Numbered from the stretch's first letter, positions 16,267 through 26,573 are shown. The stretch is DNA of 43,594 nt from Verrucomicrobiota bacterium (GCA_023269615.1 JAHFSY010000032.1:1-43594), one strand, 5' to 3'. Notes: a model not told the origin generated them from the sequence alone. Numbers and translations: made by a program.

Positions 16267-18000
16267 ATGCCCAGCCCCGTTGAGAAAATAAAGGACGACA
16301 GCCGCGGAATTCGTGGAAACATTGAACCAACGCTCGCAAGTGACGCCACGCATTTCAGCGAGGACGATTACCAGTTGCTGAAATTCCATGGCACCTATCA
16401 ACAGGATGACCGTGACCTGCGGGTCAAGCGCAAGCAGGAGGGACTGGATAAGGCGTGGTCGTTCATGGTGCGGACCAAGTGTCCTGGTGGTGATATTACA
16501 GCGGAACGTTACCTTGTACTCGACCGTCTCGCCGATGAGGTGGCCAACGGCACGATGCGCATCACCACGCGCCAGGGCATTCAGTTTCACGGCGTCCTGA
16601 TGAAAAGCCTGCGCCAGTGCATCGCGAGCGTGAACAAGGCGGGCATCACCACGTGGGGCGCCTGCGGCGATGTGGTGCGCAACACGCTCGCCACGTCCAC
16701 GCCCTTGCGCGATGCCGCGCATGATGACGTACAACGGCTTGGGAAGGAAATCAGCGACACCTTCCTGCCGCACGCGAGTTCCTACCAGGAAATCTGGGTG
16801 AATGGAAAAAAGCTGGAATCGAACGCGGCATTGGAAGATGAGCCGATTTACGGGAAGCATTACCTGCCTCGAAAATTCAAGATCGCGCTGGCCGTCCCGC
16901 CGCAGAACGACGTGGATATTTATTCCAACGACCTGGGCTTTGTTTGCCACGCCCCGAATGGCAAGGTGGAGGGATACACGATTCTCGTGGGCGGTGGATT
17001 TGGAATGACCCATGGTCTCCTCAAAACCTATCCCGTTCTGGCACTCCCGCTCTTTTACGTGAAGCGCGAACATGCGCTCGCGGCTGCCATCGCGATTGTG
17101 CAGACGCAGCGTGACAACGGAAATCGCGATGACCGCAAGCTTTCGCGGCTGAAATATGTGATCGAGCAAAAAGGCATCGAGTGGTTTCGAGCGGAAGTGG
17201 TGTCGCGTTTGAAAGCGCCAACCGAGACGGTAAAGCCTTTCCAGTTCACGACCGTGGCTGACCGGTTGGGCTGGCATGAGCAGGGCGATGGAAAACTCTT
17301 CTGCGGAGTGTGGGTGAGCCAGGGGCGCATCAAGGACGCTGACAAGATCCGGTATCGCACCGGCTTTCGCACGATCGTACAGAGGATCGGATGCCCGGTT
17401 CGACTTACGGCCAATTGCAACATCCTGTTTTATAACATCGAACCATCGAAGCGCGGGGAGGTGGATCAGATTTTGAAAGAACACGACATTCCGCACTCGG
17501 ATGGTTTTACGGAAGCTCGGAAGACTTCGCACGCATGCGTGGCACTCCCCACGTGCGGTCTCGCCCTTGCGGAAAGCGAACGGGTTTTTTCGAGCGTCAT
17601 GGATGGCATTGACGCCATCCTGCGCGAGTTGAGGCTGGAGAAGGAACCGATACTCATTCGCATGAGTGGCTGTCCGAACGGCTGTCCGCGTCCGTACAAT
17701 GCGGACATTGCGTTCGTGGGTCGGGGGCCAAAGAAGTACGCGGTTTTTCTGGGCGGTTCCATCGTGGGAGATCGGCTCGTGGGGCTTGAGCACAAGTCCG
17801 TTGAAGAGAAGAACCTCCCCAAGGCGGTGCGTCCTTACCTGGAGGAATTTGCGGCGAAGCGGAAATCTGGTGAAACGTTCAGCGCATTTTGGGGACGCAC
17901 GCATGTGACGGGGCCGCGTCCCGTGCCCGAGCAGTTTCATGTTGAACTGGCCGAGCGCGCCGCGAAGCTGGTAGGTGCAAAACTTGAGCCGGTGGGGTGA
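16267..18000 (+). CDS. cysI: Sulfite reductase hemoprotein (CysI-type siroheme/4Fe-4S enzyme)
   Basis: The 577-residue protein is an assimilatory sulfite reductase hemoprotein, reducing sulfite to sulfide. The N-terminal FHGTYQQDDRD and RITTRQGIQFHG are typical of CysI; the siroheme/4Fe-4S cluster ligands are C424, C430 (CVALPTC) and C469, C473 (SGCPNGC). ATG 16267 gives MPSPVEKIK, the usual start in this family; ATG 16252 is a five-residue longer option, and the open frame upstream from 16144 only reads through the composite palindrome. No cysJ flavoprotein is adjacent, so the electron donor is unknown. The gene stands alone, bracketed by composite palindromes 1 and 2. A ferredoxin-type sulfite or nitrite reductase is the alternative. 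Confidence 0.9.
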   Translation: MPSPVEKIKDDSRGIRGNIEPTLASDATHFSEDDYQLLKFHGTYQQDDRDLRVKRKQEGLDKAWSFMVRTKCPGGDITAERYLVLDRLADEVANGTMRITTRQGIQFHGVLMKSLRQCIASVNKAGITTWGACGDVVRNTLATSTPLRDAAHDDVQRLGKEISDTFLPHASSYQEIWVNGKKLESNAALEDEPIYGKHYLPRKFKIALAVPPQNDVDIYSNDLGFVCHAPNGKVEGYTILVGGGFGMTHGLLKTYPVLALPLFYVKREHALAAAIAIVQTQRDNGNRDDRKLSRLKYVIEQKGIEWFRAEVVSRLKAPTETVKPFQFTTVADRLGWHEQGDGKLFCGVWVSQGRIKDADKIRYRTGFRTIVQRIGCPVRLTANCNILFYNIEPSKRGEVDQILKEHDIPHSDGFTEARKTSHACVALPTCGLALAESERVFSSVMDGIDAILRELRLEKEPILIRMSGCPNGCPRPYNADIAFVGRGPKKYAVFLGGSIVGDRLVGLEHKSVEEKNLPKAVRPYLEEFAAKRKSGETFSAFWGRTHVTGPRPVPEQFHVELAERAAKLVGAKLEPVG

Positions 18001-18029
18001 GCGGCAAGTCCCTGTATCCCGTGAAGTGG

Positions 18030-18222
18030 TCCGCAGATTGCGCAGATAGACGCAGATTCCCTTTGACCCGGGTTTCGCGCAAAGGCGCAAAGGCGCAAAG
18101 CCCTGAATCCAAACAGCGACAGCGCGAACGTCACCAACGTGACGTTCGCGCTGTCGCTGTAGAATGCCGTCCAGAAATCTGCGTGCATCTGCGTAATCTG
18201 CGGAGAATCCCGGGACAAAGGG
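18030..18222. repeat. Composite palindrome 2 (CGCAGATT arms, GCAAAGGC units, 22-bp hairpin)
   Basis: The outer arms 18030-18058 and 18176-18204 (29 bases, three mismatches) are tandems of CGCAGATT-type units with 9-10 bp spacing. A second arm pair, CCCTTTGACCCGGG at 18059-18072 and its inverse at 18209-18222, differs by one base. Between lie a one-sided GCAAAGGC tandem (18079-18100) and a perfect 22-bp hairpin (18113-18134 and 18139-18160, loop CAAC). The right edge supplies AAAGGG, the likely ribosome site of trmL. Confidence 0.85.
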
Positions 18223-18226
18223 CCAC

Positions 18227-18682
18227 ATGAGCGGATTTCACATCGTGCTTGTCGAGCCGGAGATTCCCGCCAACACGGGAAATATTGCACGGCTTTGTGC
18301 GGCGACGCGTTCGACGCTGCATCTCATCCGTCCGCTGGGATTTCGTCTGGATGACGCGGCGACGCGTCGCGCCGGTATGGACTACCTGGATATGGCAGTG
18401 ATCCGGGAGCATGACTCCATCGGTGAATGCCTGAAGGATGCACGATCCATTCGTTACCTGAGCACGAAGGCCAGCAGGCCATATTGGGATGCAAAATTTC
18501 GCGATGGAGATTATTTGGTCTTTGGTCGTGAGACGAAGGGATTGCCTGAGGAATTGCTAAAGGGCAGTCCGGACCAGTGTTTTAAGATTCCGATGCTCGA
18601 ACCGCGGGCGCGTAGTCTTAATCTCGCGACCGCGGCGGGGATTGTCCTATACGAAGCGATTCGGCAGTTGGGAAAAGGATGA
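18227..18682 (+). CDS. trmL: tRNA (cytidine/uridine-34 2'-O)-methyltransferase TrmL
   Basis: A 151-residue minimal SPOUT methyltransferase. EPEIPANTGNIAR (residues 10-22), FGRETKGLP and RSLNLATAAGIVLYEA are the three TrmL/YibK motifs that form the AdoMet knot; it modifies the wobble base of certain tRNA-Leu. The length matches the family. AAAGGG at 18217-18222, four bases before the ATG, belongs to the arm of the composite palindrome, so this repeat contributes to its translation start. The TGA stop (18680-18682) is inside the first unit of a heptad array. Confidence 0.93.
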   Translation: MSGFHIVLVEPEIPANTGNIARLCAATRSTLHLIRPLGFRLDDAATRRAGMDYLDMAVIREHDSIGECLKDARSIRYLSTKASRPYWDAKFRDGDYLVFGRETKGLPEELLKGSPDQCFKIPMLEPRARSLNLATAAGIVLYEAIRQLGKG

Positions 18683-18704
18683 AGGATGAAGGATGAGGGA
18701 TGAA
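18677..18704. repeat. Heptad array d (GGATGAA x4)
   Basis: Four units (GGATGAA, GGATGAA, GGATGAG, GGATGAA); the first contains the trmL stop codon. Confidence 0.85.
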
Positions 18705-18740
18705 TTTGGATGGAGAGGTATAGATTAAAGAAGCGGGGAA

Positions 18741-18775
18741 GCTTGCAGCTAGCAGCTCGTAGCTAGTAGCCTCCC
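18741..18775. repeat. Heptad array e (GCTAGCA-like, 5 units)
   Basis: Five units (GCTTGCA, GCTAGCA, GCTCGTA, GCTAGTA, GCCTCCC) share GC at each start and end three bases before the der start codon. No Shine-Dalgarno is seen there, so the array occupies the translation initiation region of der. Confidence 0.8.
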
Positions 18776-18778
18776 CAG

Positions 18779-20230
18779 ATGCTTCGAATTGCAATTGTCG
18801 GAAGGCCCAATGTGGGCAAGTCGGCGCTGTTGAACTGCTTGGCCCGCAGGACGGTTTCCATTGTGCATGACCAGCCCGGCGTCACGCGCGATCGCATTGC
18901 CGCGTCCGTCGAGCGTGACGGGCGCCATTTCGAACTGGTGGACACAGGTGGAATAGGGATGTTTGAAACGGAAGTGACGCCGAAGGAAATTGCCGATGCT
19001 GTGCAGTTGCAGGTGCAGGTCGCCATCGAAACCGCGGACCTCGTCCTGATCGTCACGGATGGCATTGAGGGGTTGCGCCCGCTGGACGAGGAGATTGTCT
19101 CGAAACTGCGTCGGAGCAAAAAGAAGCTCTGGCTGCTCGTCAACAAACTCGACATTCCAAAGCATGAATCCCGCGCCGCGGAGTTTTACAAGCTGGGGAT
19201 TGAACCCTTGTTCCCGGTTTCCGCTTCACATGCCTGCGGAATCGGAGAACTTTGGGAGGCGCTGGAAAGGGAGGCGGGCGACAAAGTCCCGGGTGGAGGG
19301 CTGGGGGACGCAAACGATTTTGCGGCGTTACCCAAGTTGGCGGTGGTGGGACGTCCGAACGTGGGAAAATCCAGTCTCGTCAATCGCTTGTTGGGAGCCG
19401 AAAGGGTGATTGTCAGCGAGATCCCCGGCACGACACGTGATTCCGTGGAGCTTGGCGTTGAATTTTCGGGCAAACACTATTGCCTGATTGACACGGCGGG
19501 GATTCGCAACAAGTCGCGCATTCGCACAAATGTGGAGATGTACAGCCGTCACTGGACGGAGAAAAGCATTGCGAAGGCGGACATTGTGCTTTTGATGTTG
19601 AGCGCCCCGGAAGGGCCGACGCGACAGGATCGTGAAATCGCGGGGATGATTGCCGAACATCAAAAGCCGTGCATGCTCCTGGTCAACAAATGGGATTTGA
19701 ACGAGAAACTGGAGACGCGGCGGAGCATGGTGGGAGGCGAGGAAAAAATAAGGCGCCAGATGCGCCGCACCGTTTCCCGTAGCGAGTACGAAGGATATCT
19801 GCGCAAGGTGATGCCGTTCCTGGATTATGCGCCCGTGATGTTTGTTTCCGCGTTGGAAGGATACTACGCTTTGAAAATCTGGCGGGAGATCGGAATGGTG
19901 GCGGCAGCGTGCAAGACGGTGTTTACCACGGGCGTGCTCAATAGGATCATCGCCCGCGTGCAGGAACGCGTCCAGCCCCCCATGAAGCAGGGGCGACGGC
20001 TGAAAATTTATTACGCCACTCAGAGACTGAGCGCCCAGACGCCCACGTTCATGATGTTCATCAACCACCGTGACCTTTGGGTGGAAAGCTACGGGCGGTA
20101 TCTGGCCAGTCAATTGCGCGAGGAGAATCCGCTGACCGGATGTCCCATTGTGTTTCAGCTGAGGGAGAAGCAACGCGATCCTGCACCGGGCGCATCGTCG
20201 CGGAGGGGAGGGCGGGAGCTGCCGGAGTGA
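18779..20230 (+). CDS. der: Ribosome biogenesis GTPase Der
   Basis: The 483-residue protein has two tandem TrmE-Era-EngA-type GTPase domains, each with GRPNVGKS (8-15 and 191-198), DTGGI/DTAGI switch II motifs and NKLD/NKWD G4 motifs, followed by the KH-like domain (about 375-465: YYATQRLSAQTPTFMMFIN). Der works in 50S subunit maturation. The C-terminus carries a short basic tail (SSRRGGRELPE). It starts at ATG 18779, directly after heptad array e. Confidence 0.96.
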   Translation: MLRIAIVGRPNVGKSALLNCLARRTVSIVHDQPGVTRDRIAASVERDGRHFELVDTGGIGMFETEVTPKEIADAVQLQVQVAIETADLVLIVTDGIEGLRPLDEEIVSKLRRSKKKLWLLVNKLDIPKHESRAAEFYKLGIEPLFPVSASHACGIGELWEALEREAGDKVPGGGLGDANDFAALPKLAVVGRPNVGKSSLVNRLLGAERVIVSEIPGTTRDSVELGVEFSGKHYCLIDTAGIRNKSRIRTNVEMYSRHWTEKSIAKADIVLLMLSAPEGPTRQDREIAGMIAEHQKPCMLLVNKWDLNEKLETRRSMVGGEEKIRRQMRRTVSRSEYEGYLRKVMPFLDYAPVMFVSALEGYYALKIWREIGMVAAACKTVFTTGVLNRIIARVQERVQPPMKQGRRLKIYYATQRLSAQTPTFMMFINHRDLWVESYGRYLASQLREENPLTGCPIVFQLREKQRDPAPGASSRRGGRELPE

Positions 20231-20283
20231 GGCGGGGAGGGGAGGAAGGCATCCTCCTTCGCTCAAGCTACGGCGGACAAGAA

Positions 20284-20318
20284 AGGCAAAGGGCAAAAAT
20301 CAAATGGCAAAAGTTAAA
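20284..20318. repeat. Heptad array f (nnnCAAA, 5 units)
   Basis: Five units (AGGCAAA, GGGCAAA, AATCAAA, TGGCAAA, AGTTAAA) lie in the der to large-protein gap; four keep CAAA at the same phase while the other three bases change. Confidence 0.8.
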
Positions 20319-20375
20319 GTGTAGCTGGAGAATTTTTGGATGGATTGAATCTTTTATTCTTGCAACGATGCGACC

Positions 20376-23300
20376 ATGTCCATGCGGCACGTCGCATTTG
20401 TGGGGTTGTTACTTCTGGCGGCTTCGCAGGTGATGTCGGCACCGGAAAAGGAGCCTCTTTCAGCAGTGGACTGCATCACCTTGAAACGTGGTGAATCCAT
20501 TCCCGAACCACCCGCACAGAACAGGCCGTGGGAGCCGCCCTCGACGGCCGTTCCGCCGAAGGTTGTTTCCAGTACGAAAACGTTGTTTTCACAAGGGTTT
20601 CCCGACCCTCGGGGATGCGAGTATCGCGAGATTGAGGTGATCGTGGGCGACGAAAAGTGGATGCCGGTGCGACTGAAAACGCACGGATGGGTTTTACCAA
20701 CGTCGGATCAGAACAAGAAACTGAAGCGGTTCGCAATTTGTTGGAACGGCCTTGTGTATCCTGTCCTTGCCGTGGGCGAACCCGCCCGGCTGCAGACGGA
20801 TGTGGAGTGGATGGTTAAGCCGAGGGAAGTTGATGAGAGACAGGTGTCGCCCGAAGCCATGGCGGTCGGCGGCGAGGTGCCTCGTGTTCCCGCTGTTTGC
20901 CTGCTGTTGCGCCTCGGCGAAGGTGAGTTGGCCGACAAGGTCTGGCGTCCCGTGCGAAAAAAGCTCGGCTCGTTTCCGCCGTACGAAGTTTATTGGAGTC
21001 TCACCCAGTCATGGGGGTACTCGCGATTCGCACGATTGCTGGCGGCGCACAAGCGCGGGGATGACGCACTCGCGCTCCTTGATGCGCGTGCCCTGACGGA
21101 CTTTATGAAGGTGTTCGACAAACAGATCGTCAAAGAGGGGATGTCACGGAGGGCTCCAGACCCTGACCAGCCCTTTCCGTACATGGAGTCCCTTGGCCCG
21201 CTCCCGGTGTTTCTCGCGGATCAGGAACGACGCGCAAAAAATCCAAAGCTCCGTCCCGATCTCGATGCTCTTCTAAAAAACCGATCGCCCTCACGGATTC
21301 ATGACATGATCGAGGCGCTGGACGAAATCTCTCCCGGCTTTCATGGGCCGGAAACCATCGAGAAGGCGCTCATCGAGGAGGGAGACCGCGTTGTGGATCC
21401 GCTCATTGACTGTATTGAGAGCGATTTCCGTCTGACGCGGGGAATGCCCTCCAACAGCGTGGGGGACACTGAGGTCGTTCCCGTCACCATGGTGGCGTGG
21501 CGATGTTTGACGACGATATTGAAGAGTGAGTTTCGTGAGTTGTATCCGCGAGGGGGCGTCTACGGTCAATGGTCGGACACGCTGACGGATGGACGTGACC
21601 GCAAAGCGTTGGTCGCGGCTCTTCGCAAATATTGGGGGCCATTCAAGAATTTACCGATCGAGGAACGCTGGTACCGGACATTGGCTGACCCACAGGTTCC
21701 TCTCACGGGCCTTGTCGAGCCATTAGCGAACATCGTCATGATCACCAACTACAAGGAGATCATGGAGCCCTTTGCGGTCAACGGCGGTTTCAAGCCCGGC
21801 GCAAAAATAAAGCGGCAGGGGGATGCCTTGCGTCCCAAAAATCCGGGCGTGACCGAACTGGTTGCCCAACGCATACAAACCATGAATCCGACGAACGATG
21901 TTTGGACGGCGGTGCGATTGACCCAGAATCTCGTGGAATGGGATGATCGCGCCGCGCTGCCGCTTCTCAAGTGGTTTTGCCCGGTGTTTGATAAGTGGGA
22001 TCGGAGTGCTGAACGGCATGGTTCGGGGGTGGACTTGGTTCGCTTCTATCTTGTTCGCGCTCGCCTGGGTGATCAGTCTGCCCTCGATGAATATGGCTCA
22101 TGGATCCAGGATGTGCCTCGCGCCTCCGAGATGGATTTCCAAGCCGGCACGATCTTCGAGCCCATCTGGCGATATCCGGATCATCCGGCGATTCGCCTTG
22201 CCACCATCAAAGTCTTCAAGGCGCCGGATTCGCCATGGAGGGACCTGGCGGTGCGTCTCATCTGCAGTTCGACCGGCCAGGGTTATTATTGGACGCCGCT
22301 CATCACCGTGGAGGGATTCCGCGAAATGCTGTTGCAGGAACTTTCCAACACCACCAAGGCCGGCTCCGTCCGCTTTGAAGGAGGTTCTTACGTGATGAAG
22401 TATGATCCGCCCTGGAGCCAGGACCGCAGGGCCATCATGTTGACGCCATACCATAAGACCGACGAAATCAACTTGAACGACCTTCCCCTTCCCAAAACGG
22501 GAACCCTTGAACCATTCCGCGTGTGCGATCTGGTGGCCTCGGAATTGTTCTCGTACGAAGGCGCTCCGGAATTTCGCCTCTATTGGAACGAATGGCGGAG
22601 GGACACGGCCCTCAAGGCGTGTCGTGACTTTCTGCAGCGTCTCGGGGGGCGGCTCACGCGGTCGGAAGGAACGATCTTTGGATCCTTCGGTCCCGGCTAC
22701 CCCGTTTCTCTGGGTTTTCCAAAACTGGGGCATCCCGCCAGCGCAGATGAGGCGGCGCGCGGTCTGGCCATCTTCTCTTTGCCCCAGGACAAACAGAGGC
22801 GTGTTGTTCCGCTCCCAAAAATTCCAACATACGCGCGTTGGACGACACGCAAGACGATCCGTTTGAAATGGCCTCCGTACCCCAACGGGAAGCATCCGGC
22901 GGATGCGTATGAGCAGGGGGGGCAGATCTGGCAGGCGGAGGAGGTTTTGGAGAACGGACTCTGGAAACGCTACTACGGTTTCGTTGGAGCTGGGACTGTT
23001 TCGGCGGTGCCCGCGGAGGAGATCGAATTTCCGTCAGGATGGGGGGACTGGAGCGAGTTTACGGGCGATCCGAACTATGGTCTTTTGACATCTCACTGGG
23101 ACTCCCAGGTTGAGATTGTCGAGGAGCCTCCTCCCAAAGTGATTTACGTCGGCCAGATTCCAACGTTCGCTCCATCCACTCCCATCCGGATTGCCATCAA
23201 GGTCCATAACAAAAGTGGATTGGACGAAACACTTCCAGGTGAGATTTCGCCGTTGGGTGATGCCGCAAAGGGAGCATTGCCACCAGGCGTCCGTCTCGAA

Positions 23301-23621
23301 CTTGCCTATTCCGAGCGCGATCCAAGCGGCACGGAAGGCACAGACAAACCCTCAAAGGGAAAGACCTCGACGAAGCCCGCTTGGAAGATCCTGGCCGCCC
23401 GAGCCGCTCAGGTCGGCGTTCCAGCGGACTCGCCACGAACCGTTCCCGCAGGTCAAACAATCGAAGTTACCGCTTTGAATTTGAATGACAGTTTTGATCT
23501 GAGCCGCCCTGGACATTACCGCTTAAAGGTTTTCTTCAAGGGCGGCGAAGGGAAATCGGTTGTCAGCGGCCAGTCAAACACCTTTCGCTTCGCCCTTGGA
23601 GTGCAGCCAACGGGACAATAG
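20376..23621 (+). CDS. Large secreted protein of unknown function (1081 aa)
   Basis: I do not recognise this gene. The product starts with a clear signal peptide (MRHVAFVGLLLLAASQVMSAPEK has a basic start, a Leu-rich core and an A-x-A-like end), so it is exported. Residues about 290-420 have a helical-repeat look (IHDMIEALDEISPGFHGPETIEK); the middle is Trp- and Pro-rich; residues about 935-1075 look like a beta-sandwich domain ending in FDLSRPGHYRLKVFF and NTFRFALG, a pattern seen at the end of other verrucomicrobial secreted proteins. There are no membrane spans after the signal and no catalytic motif I can name. ATG 20376 or 20382 may be used. The gene stands alone between der and the convergent yraN-type gene. 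Confidence 0.85.
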   Translation: MSMRHVAFVGLLLLAASQVMSAPEKEPLSAVDCITLKRGESIPEPPAQNRPWEPPSTAVPPKVVSSTKTLFSQGFPDPRGCEYREIEVIVGDEKWMPVRLKTHGWVLPTSDQNKKLKRFAICWNGLVYPVLAVGEPARLQTDVEWMVKPREVDERQVSPEAMAVGGEVPRVPAVCLLLRLGEGELADKVWRPVRKKLGSFPPYEVYWSLTQSWGYSRFARLLAAHKRGDDALALLDARALTDFMKVFDKQIVKEGMSRRAPDPDQPFPYMESLGPLPVFLADQERRAKNPKLRPDLDALLKNRSPSRIHDMIEALDEISPGFHGPETIEKALIEEGDRVVDPLIDCIESDFRLTRGMPSNSVGDTEVVPVTMVAWRCLTTILKSEFRELYPRGGVYGQWSDTLTDGRDRKALVAALRKYWGPFKNLPIEERWYRTLADPQVPLTGLVEPLANIVMITNYKEIMEPFAVNGGFKPGAKIKRQGDALRPKNPGVTELVAQRIQTMNPTNDVWTAVRLTQNLVEWDDRAALPLLKWFCPVFDKWDRSAERHGSGVDLVRFYLVRARLGDQSALDEYGSWIQDVPRASEMDFQAGTIFEPIWRYPDHPAIRLATIKVFKAPDSPWRDLAVRLICSSTGQGYYWTPLITVEGFREMLLQELSNTTKAGSVRFEGGSYVMKYDPPWSQDRRAIMLTPYHKTDEINLNDLPLPKTGTLEPFRVCDLVASELFSYEGAPEFRLYWNEWRRDTALKACRDFLQRLGGRLTRSEGTIFGSFGPGYPVSLGFPKLGHPASADEAARGLAIFSLPQDKQRRVVPLPKIPTYARWTTRKTIRLKWPPYPNGKHPADAYEQGGQIWQAEEVLENGLWKRYYGFVGAGTVSAVPAEEIEFPSGWGDWSEFTGDPNYGLLTSHWDSQVEIVEEPPPKVIYVGQIPTFAPSTPIRIAIKVHNKSGLDETLPGEISPLGDAAKGALPPGVRLELAYSERDPSGTEGTDKPSKGKTSTKPAWKILAARAAQVGVPADSPRTVPAGQTIEVTALNLNDSFDLSRPGHYRLKVFFKGGEGKSVVSGQSNTFRFALGVQPTGQ

Positions 23622-23643
23622 AGCAGTTGATAGTTTGAATGTA

Positions 23644-23685
23644 TTCGAAAATCGGAAAACTGAAGGCTGATAGCTGAATGCTGAT
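23644..23685. repeat. Heptad array g (6 units, GGCTGAT-like)
   Basis: Six units (TTCGAAA, ATCGGAA, AACTGAA, GGCTGAT, AGCTGAA, TGCTGAT), drifting from a CGAAA to a CTGAT core while keeping exact 7-bp phase. The array begins 22 bases after the large-protein stop. Confidence 0.75.
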
Positions 23686-23699
23686 CGCTTCGGGCGGCA

Positions 23700-23815
23700 G
23701 CACCCTTGGACCCGTGGACACGACGGCTCGGCCTTCGCAGCCGATGCTGCTCTCGCCTCGCCGAAGCCTACGGCGTAGCGCGGGTCGGCGTAGGAGGCAG
23801 CGTGTCCCTCCGTTT
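23700..23815. repeat. Possible REP-like GC-rich element
   Basis: Between the two converging genes, GGACACG (about 23716) and CGTGTCC (about 23801) face each other around nested GCCGAAGCCTACGGC-type inverted motifs. The structure is less regular than the other palindromes; a dispersed REP-type element or terminator is possible. Confidence 0.4.
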
Positions 23816-23824
23816 TAGAAGAGA

Positions 23825-24244
23825 TCAGTAAATGTACGGCTCGCTCAGGCCGAAGGCGTTGGGGATGTGGTTGCATTCCATGTTGTCCCCTGACATGAGC
23901 ACTTCCACGATGTCGAAGCGGACGGGGATTTCGGGGTTGTGAAGGCGGCGCAGGTAGTCGAGAGCGACGCGACTGATGTGGCGTTGTTTTTCCGGTGTGA
24001 CGGCGTCGGAGGGATCGCCGAAATCCTTGGTTGCGCGGGTTTTGACTTCCACGAAGACGAGGGTGTCACCTTCGCGTGCAACGAGGTCAATCTCGCCGAG
24101 CTTGCAGCGGTACTGGCGGACGAGAATCTTGAGGCCGTTGCGTGAGAGGTGGCGCGCTGCGGCTTCTTCGCCCTCGTCGCCCTGTTTTTTTCTGGGGTCG
24201 GTGGAGGTGGTGACGCGTTTGAGTAGAGTGCGAATGATGTGCAT
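23825..24244 (-). CDS. YraN/UPF0102 family endonuclease-like protein
   Basis: The 139-residue protein has the UPF0102 core: GDEGEEAAARHLSRNG, then the PD-(D/E)xK-like pattern GEIDLVAREGDTLVFVEVKTR (E51, D53, E66, K68 by count), and RFDIVEV near the end. The fold is that of Holliday-junction-resolvase-like nucleases; the cellular role is still poorly defined. ATG 24244 fits; the N-terminus (MHIIRTLLKRVTTSTDPRKK) is basic and somewhat longer than usual. It is followed by a gap before the atp operon and is probably transcribed independently. Confidence 0.88.
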   Translation of the reverse strand: MHIIRTLLKRVTTSTDPRKKQGDEGEEAAARHLSRNGLKILVRQYRCKLGEIDLVAREGDTLVFVEVKTRATKDFGDPSDAVTPEKQRHISRVALDYLRRLHNPEIPVRFDIVEVLMSGDNMECNHIPNAFGLSEPYIY

Positions 24245-24297
24245 CGAAGTATGCTAGGGCACATACATGAGCATGCTCAAGAGAAAAAGGAGGCAGA

Positions 24298-24318
24298 GTC
24301 CAACATCGAACGTCCAAC
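24298..24318. repeat. Heptad array h (GTCCAAC, 3 units)
   Basis: Three units (GTCCAAC, ATCGAAC, GTCCAAC), 54 bases upstream of the yraN-type start. Confidence 0.7.
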
Positions 24319-24385
24319 AAGAGGAAGAAAACTTCGCTGCACGGAGGGTGCGGAGGAAGGAAGTTCCAAGACTCCAAGTTTGTAT

Positions 24386-24478
24386 TTTTCACGCAGCAGC
24401 GCTGCGTGAAAAGAATCCTGAGAATCCTGCCCAAATCCCTGCCTTTCCGAAAATCCTGTCCATCTTGTAAATCCTGTC
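24386..24478. repeat. Palindrome TTTTCACGCAGC plus AATCCTG 9-bp repeats
   Basis: A perfect 12-bp stem (24386-24397 and 24401-24412, loop AGC) nearly identical to the hairpin at 38872-38902 is followed by repeated AATCCTG units (AAGAATCCT, GAGAATCCT, GTCCATCTT, GTAAATCCT, then GTC). This is a third period class (about 9 bp) beside the 7- and 8-bp classes. Confidence 0.7.
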
Positions 24479-24578
24479 AAAAAAATCCGAGGAACCAGGG
24501 GCGGCCTCTTCCAGGCGGGGTCACCGGCCCCGTCTGCAGTAAAACAGCAAACAGGCCAAATTCTTGCGAATTCGGCTA

Positions 24579-24983
24579 CTAACTGTGGCGGCGGCGCTTG
24601 ACGTGGAGCTGGGCGAGGGAGCGTTGCAGGGCGGCTTGCACGGAGGCCGATTCCTCGGATGTCATCTTTTGACTGAGGGCTTCCTCGGCGCGTTTGCGGG
24701 CGTTCTCGGCGTCCACTTCGTTGATGTCGTCGGCTTTGATCGCCATGTCGGTGAGGACGGAAACATGATTGGGACCCACTTCCACAAATCCTTCCCCCAC
24801 GGCGAGGTAGTGCTTTCCATCCTTCTGGATCACGACCAGTTCACCCGGCGTGATCTGGGTGAAGAGCATTTCGTGACCGGGCAGGACTCCGAATTCGCCT
24901 TCCACTCCCGGCAAAACGACCTGATCCACATCCTCCGAGAAGGTCTTGGCTTCAGGCGTCACGATTTCGAGGCGGAGGGGCAT
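24579..24983 (-). CDS. atpC: ATP synthase epsilon subunit
   Basis: The 134-residue protein is the F1 epsilon subunit: an N-terminal beta-sandwich (VVLPGVEGEFGVLPGH, GEGFVEVGPNHVSVLTD) and a C-terminal two-helix part (EVDAENARKRAEEAL...) that can inhibit ATPase activity. It is the last gene of the atp operon. The 33-base gap from atpD is occupied by a heptad array. The basic tail VKRRRHS is unremarkable. Confidence 0.96.
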   Translation of the reverse strand: MPLRLEIVTPEAKTFSEDVDQVVLPGVEGEFGVLPGHEMLFTQITPGELVVIQKDGKHYLAVGEGFVEVGPNHVSVLTDMAIKADDINEVDAENARKRAEEALSQKMTSEESASVQAALQRSLAQLHVKRRRHS

Positions 24984-24986
24984 GGC

Positions 24987-25014
24987 TTAAATGATAAATG
25001 AAAAATGTTAAATG
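24987..25014. repeat. Heptad array i (nnAAATG x4) in the atpD-atpC spacer
   Basis: Four units (TTAAATG, ATAAATG, AAAAATG, TTAAATG) fill almost the entire spacer, ending two bases before the atpD stop codon as read on the plus strand. Confidence 0.8.
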
Positions 25015-25016
25015 TC

Positions 25017-26566
<1,550 letters not shown>

Positions 26567-26573
26567 TGTTTTC

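Larger units (their letters stand above)
24245..24578. other. 334-base non-coding gap between the yraN-type gene and atpC
   Basis: No credible gene. It contains heptad array h, the TTTTCACGCAGC palindrome, a run of AATCCTG-type repeats with roughly 9-bp period, and a GC-rich stretch (24500-24545). Since both flanking genes read leftwards, the operon's terminator and the yraN-type promoter should be here, but I cannot identify either with confidence. Confidence 0.6.

Noticed and set aside
16132..18228. 698-residue open frame opposite cysI
   Set aside because: It is the antisense shadow of a gene with intact siroheme/4Fe-4S motifs, and its ends run through both composite palindromes.
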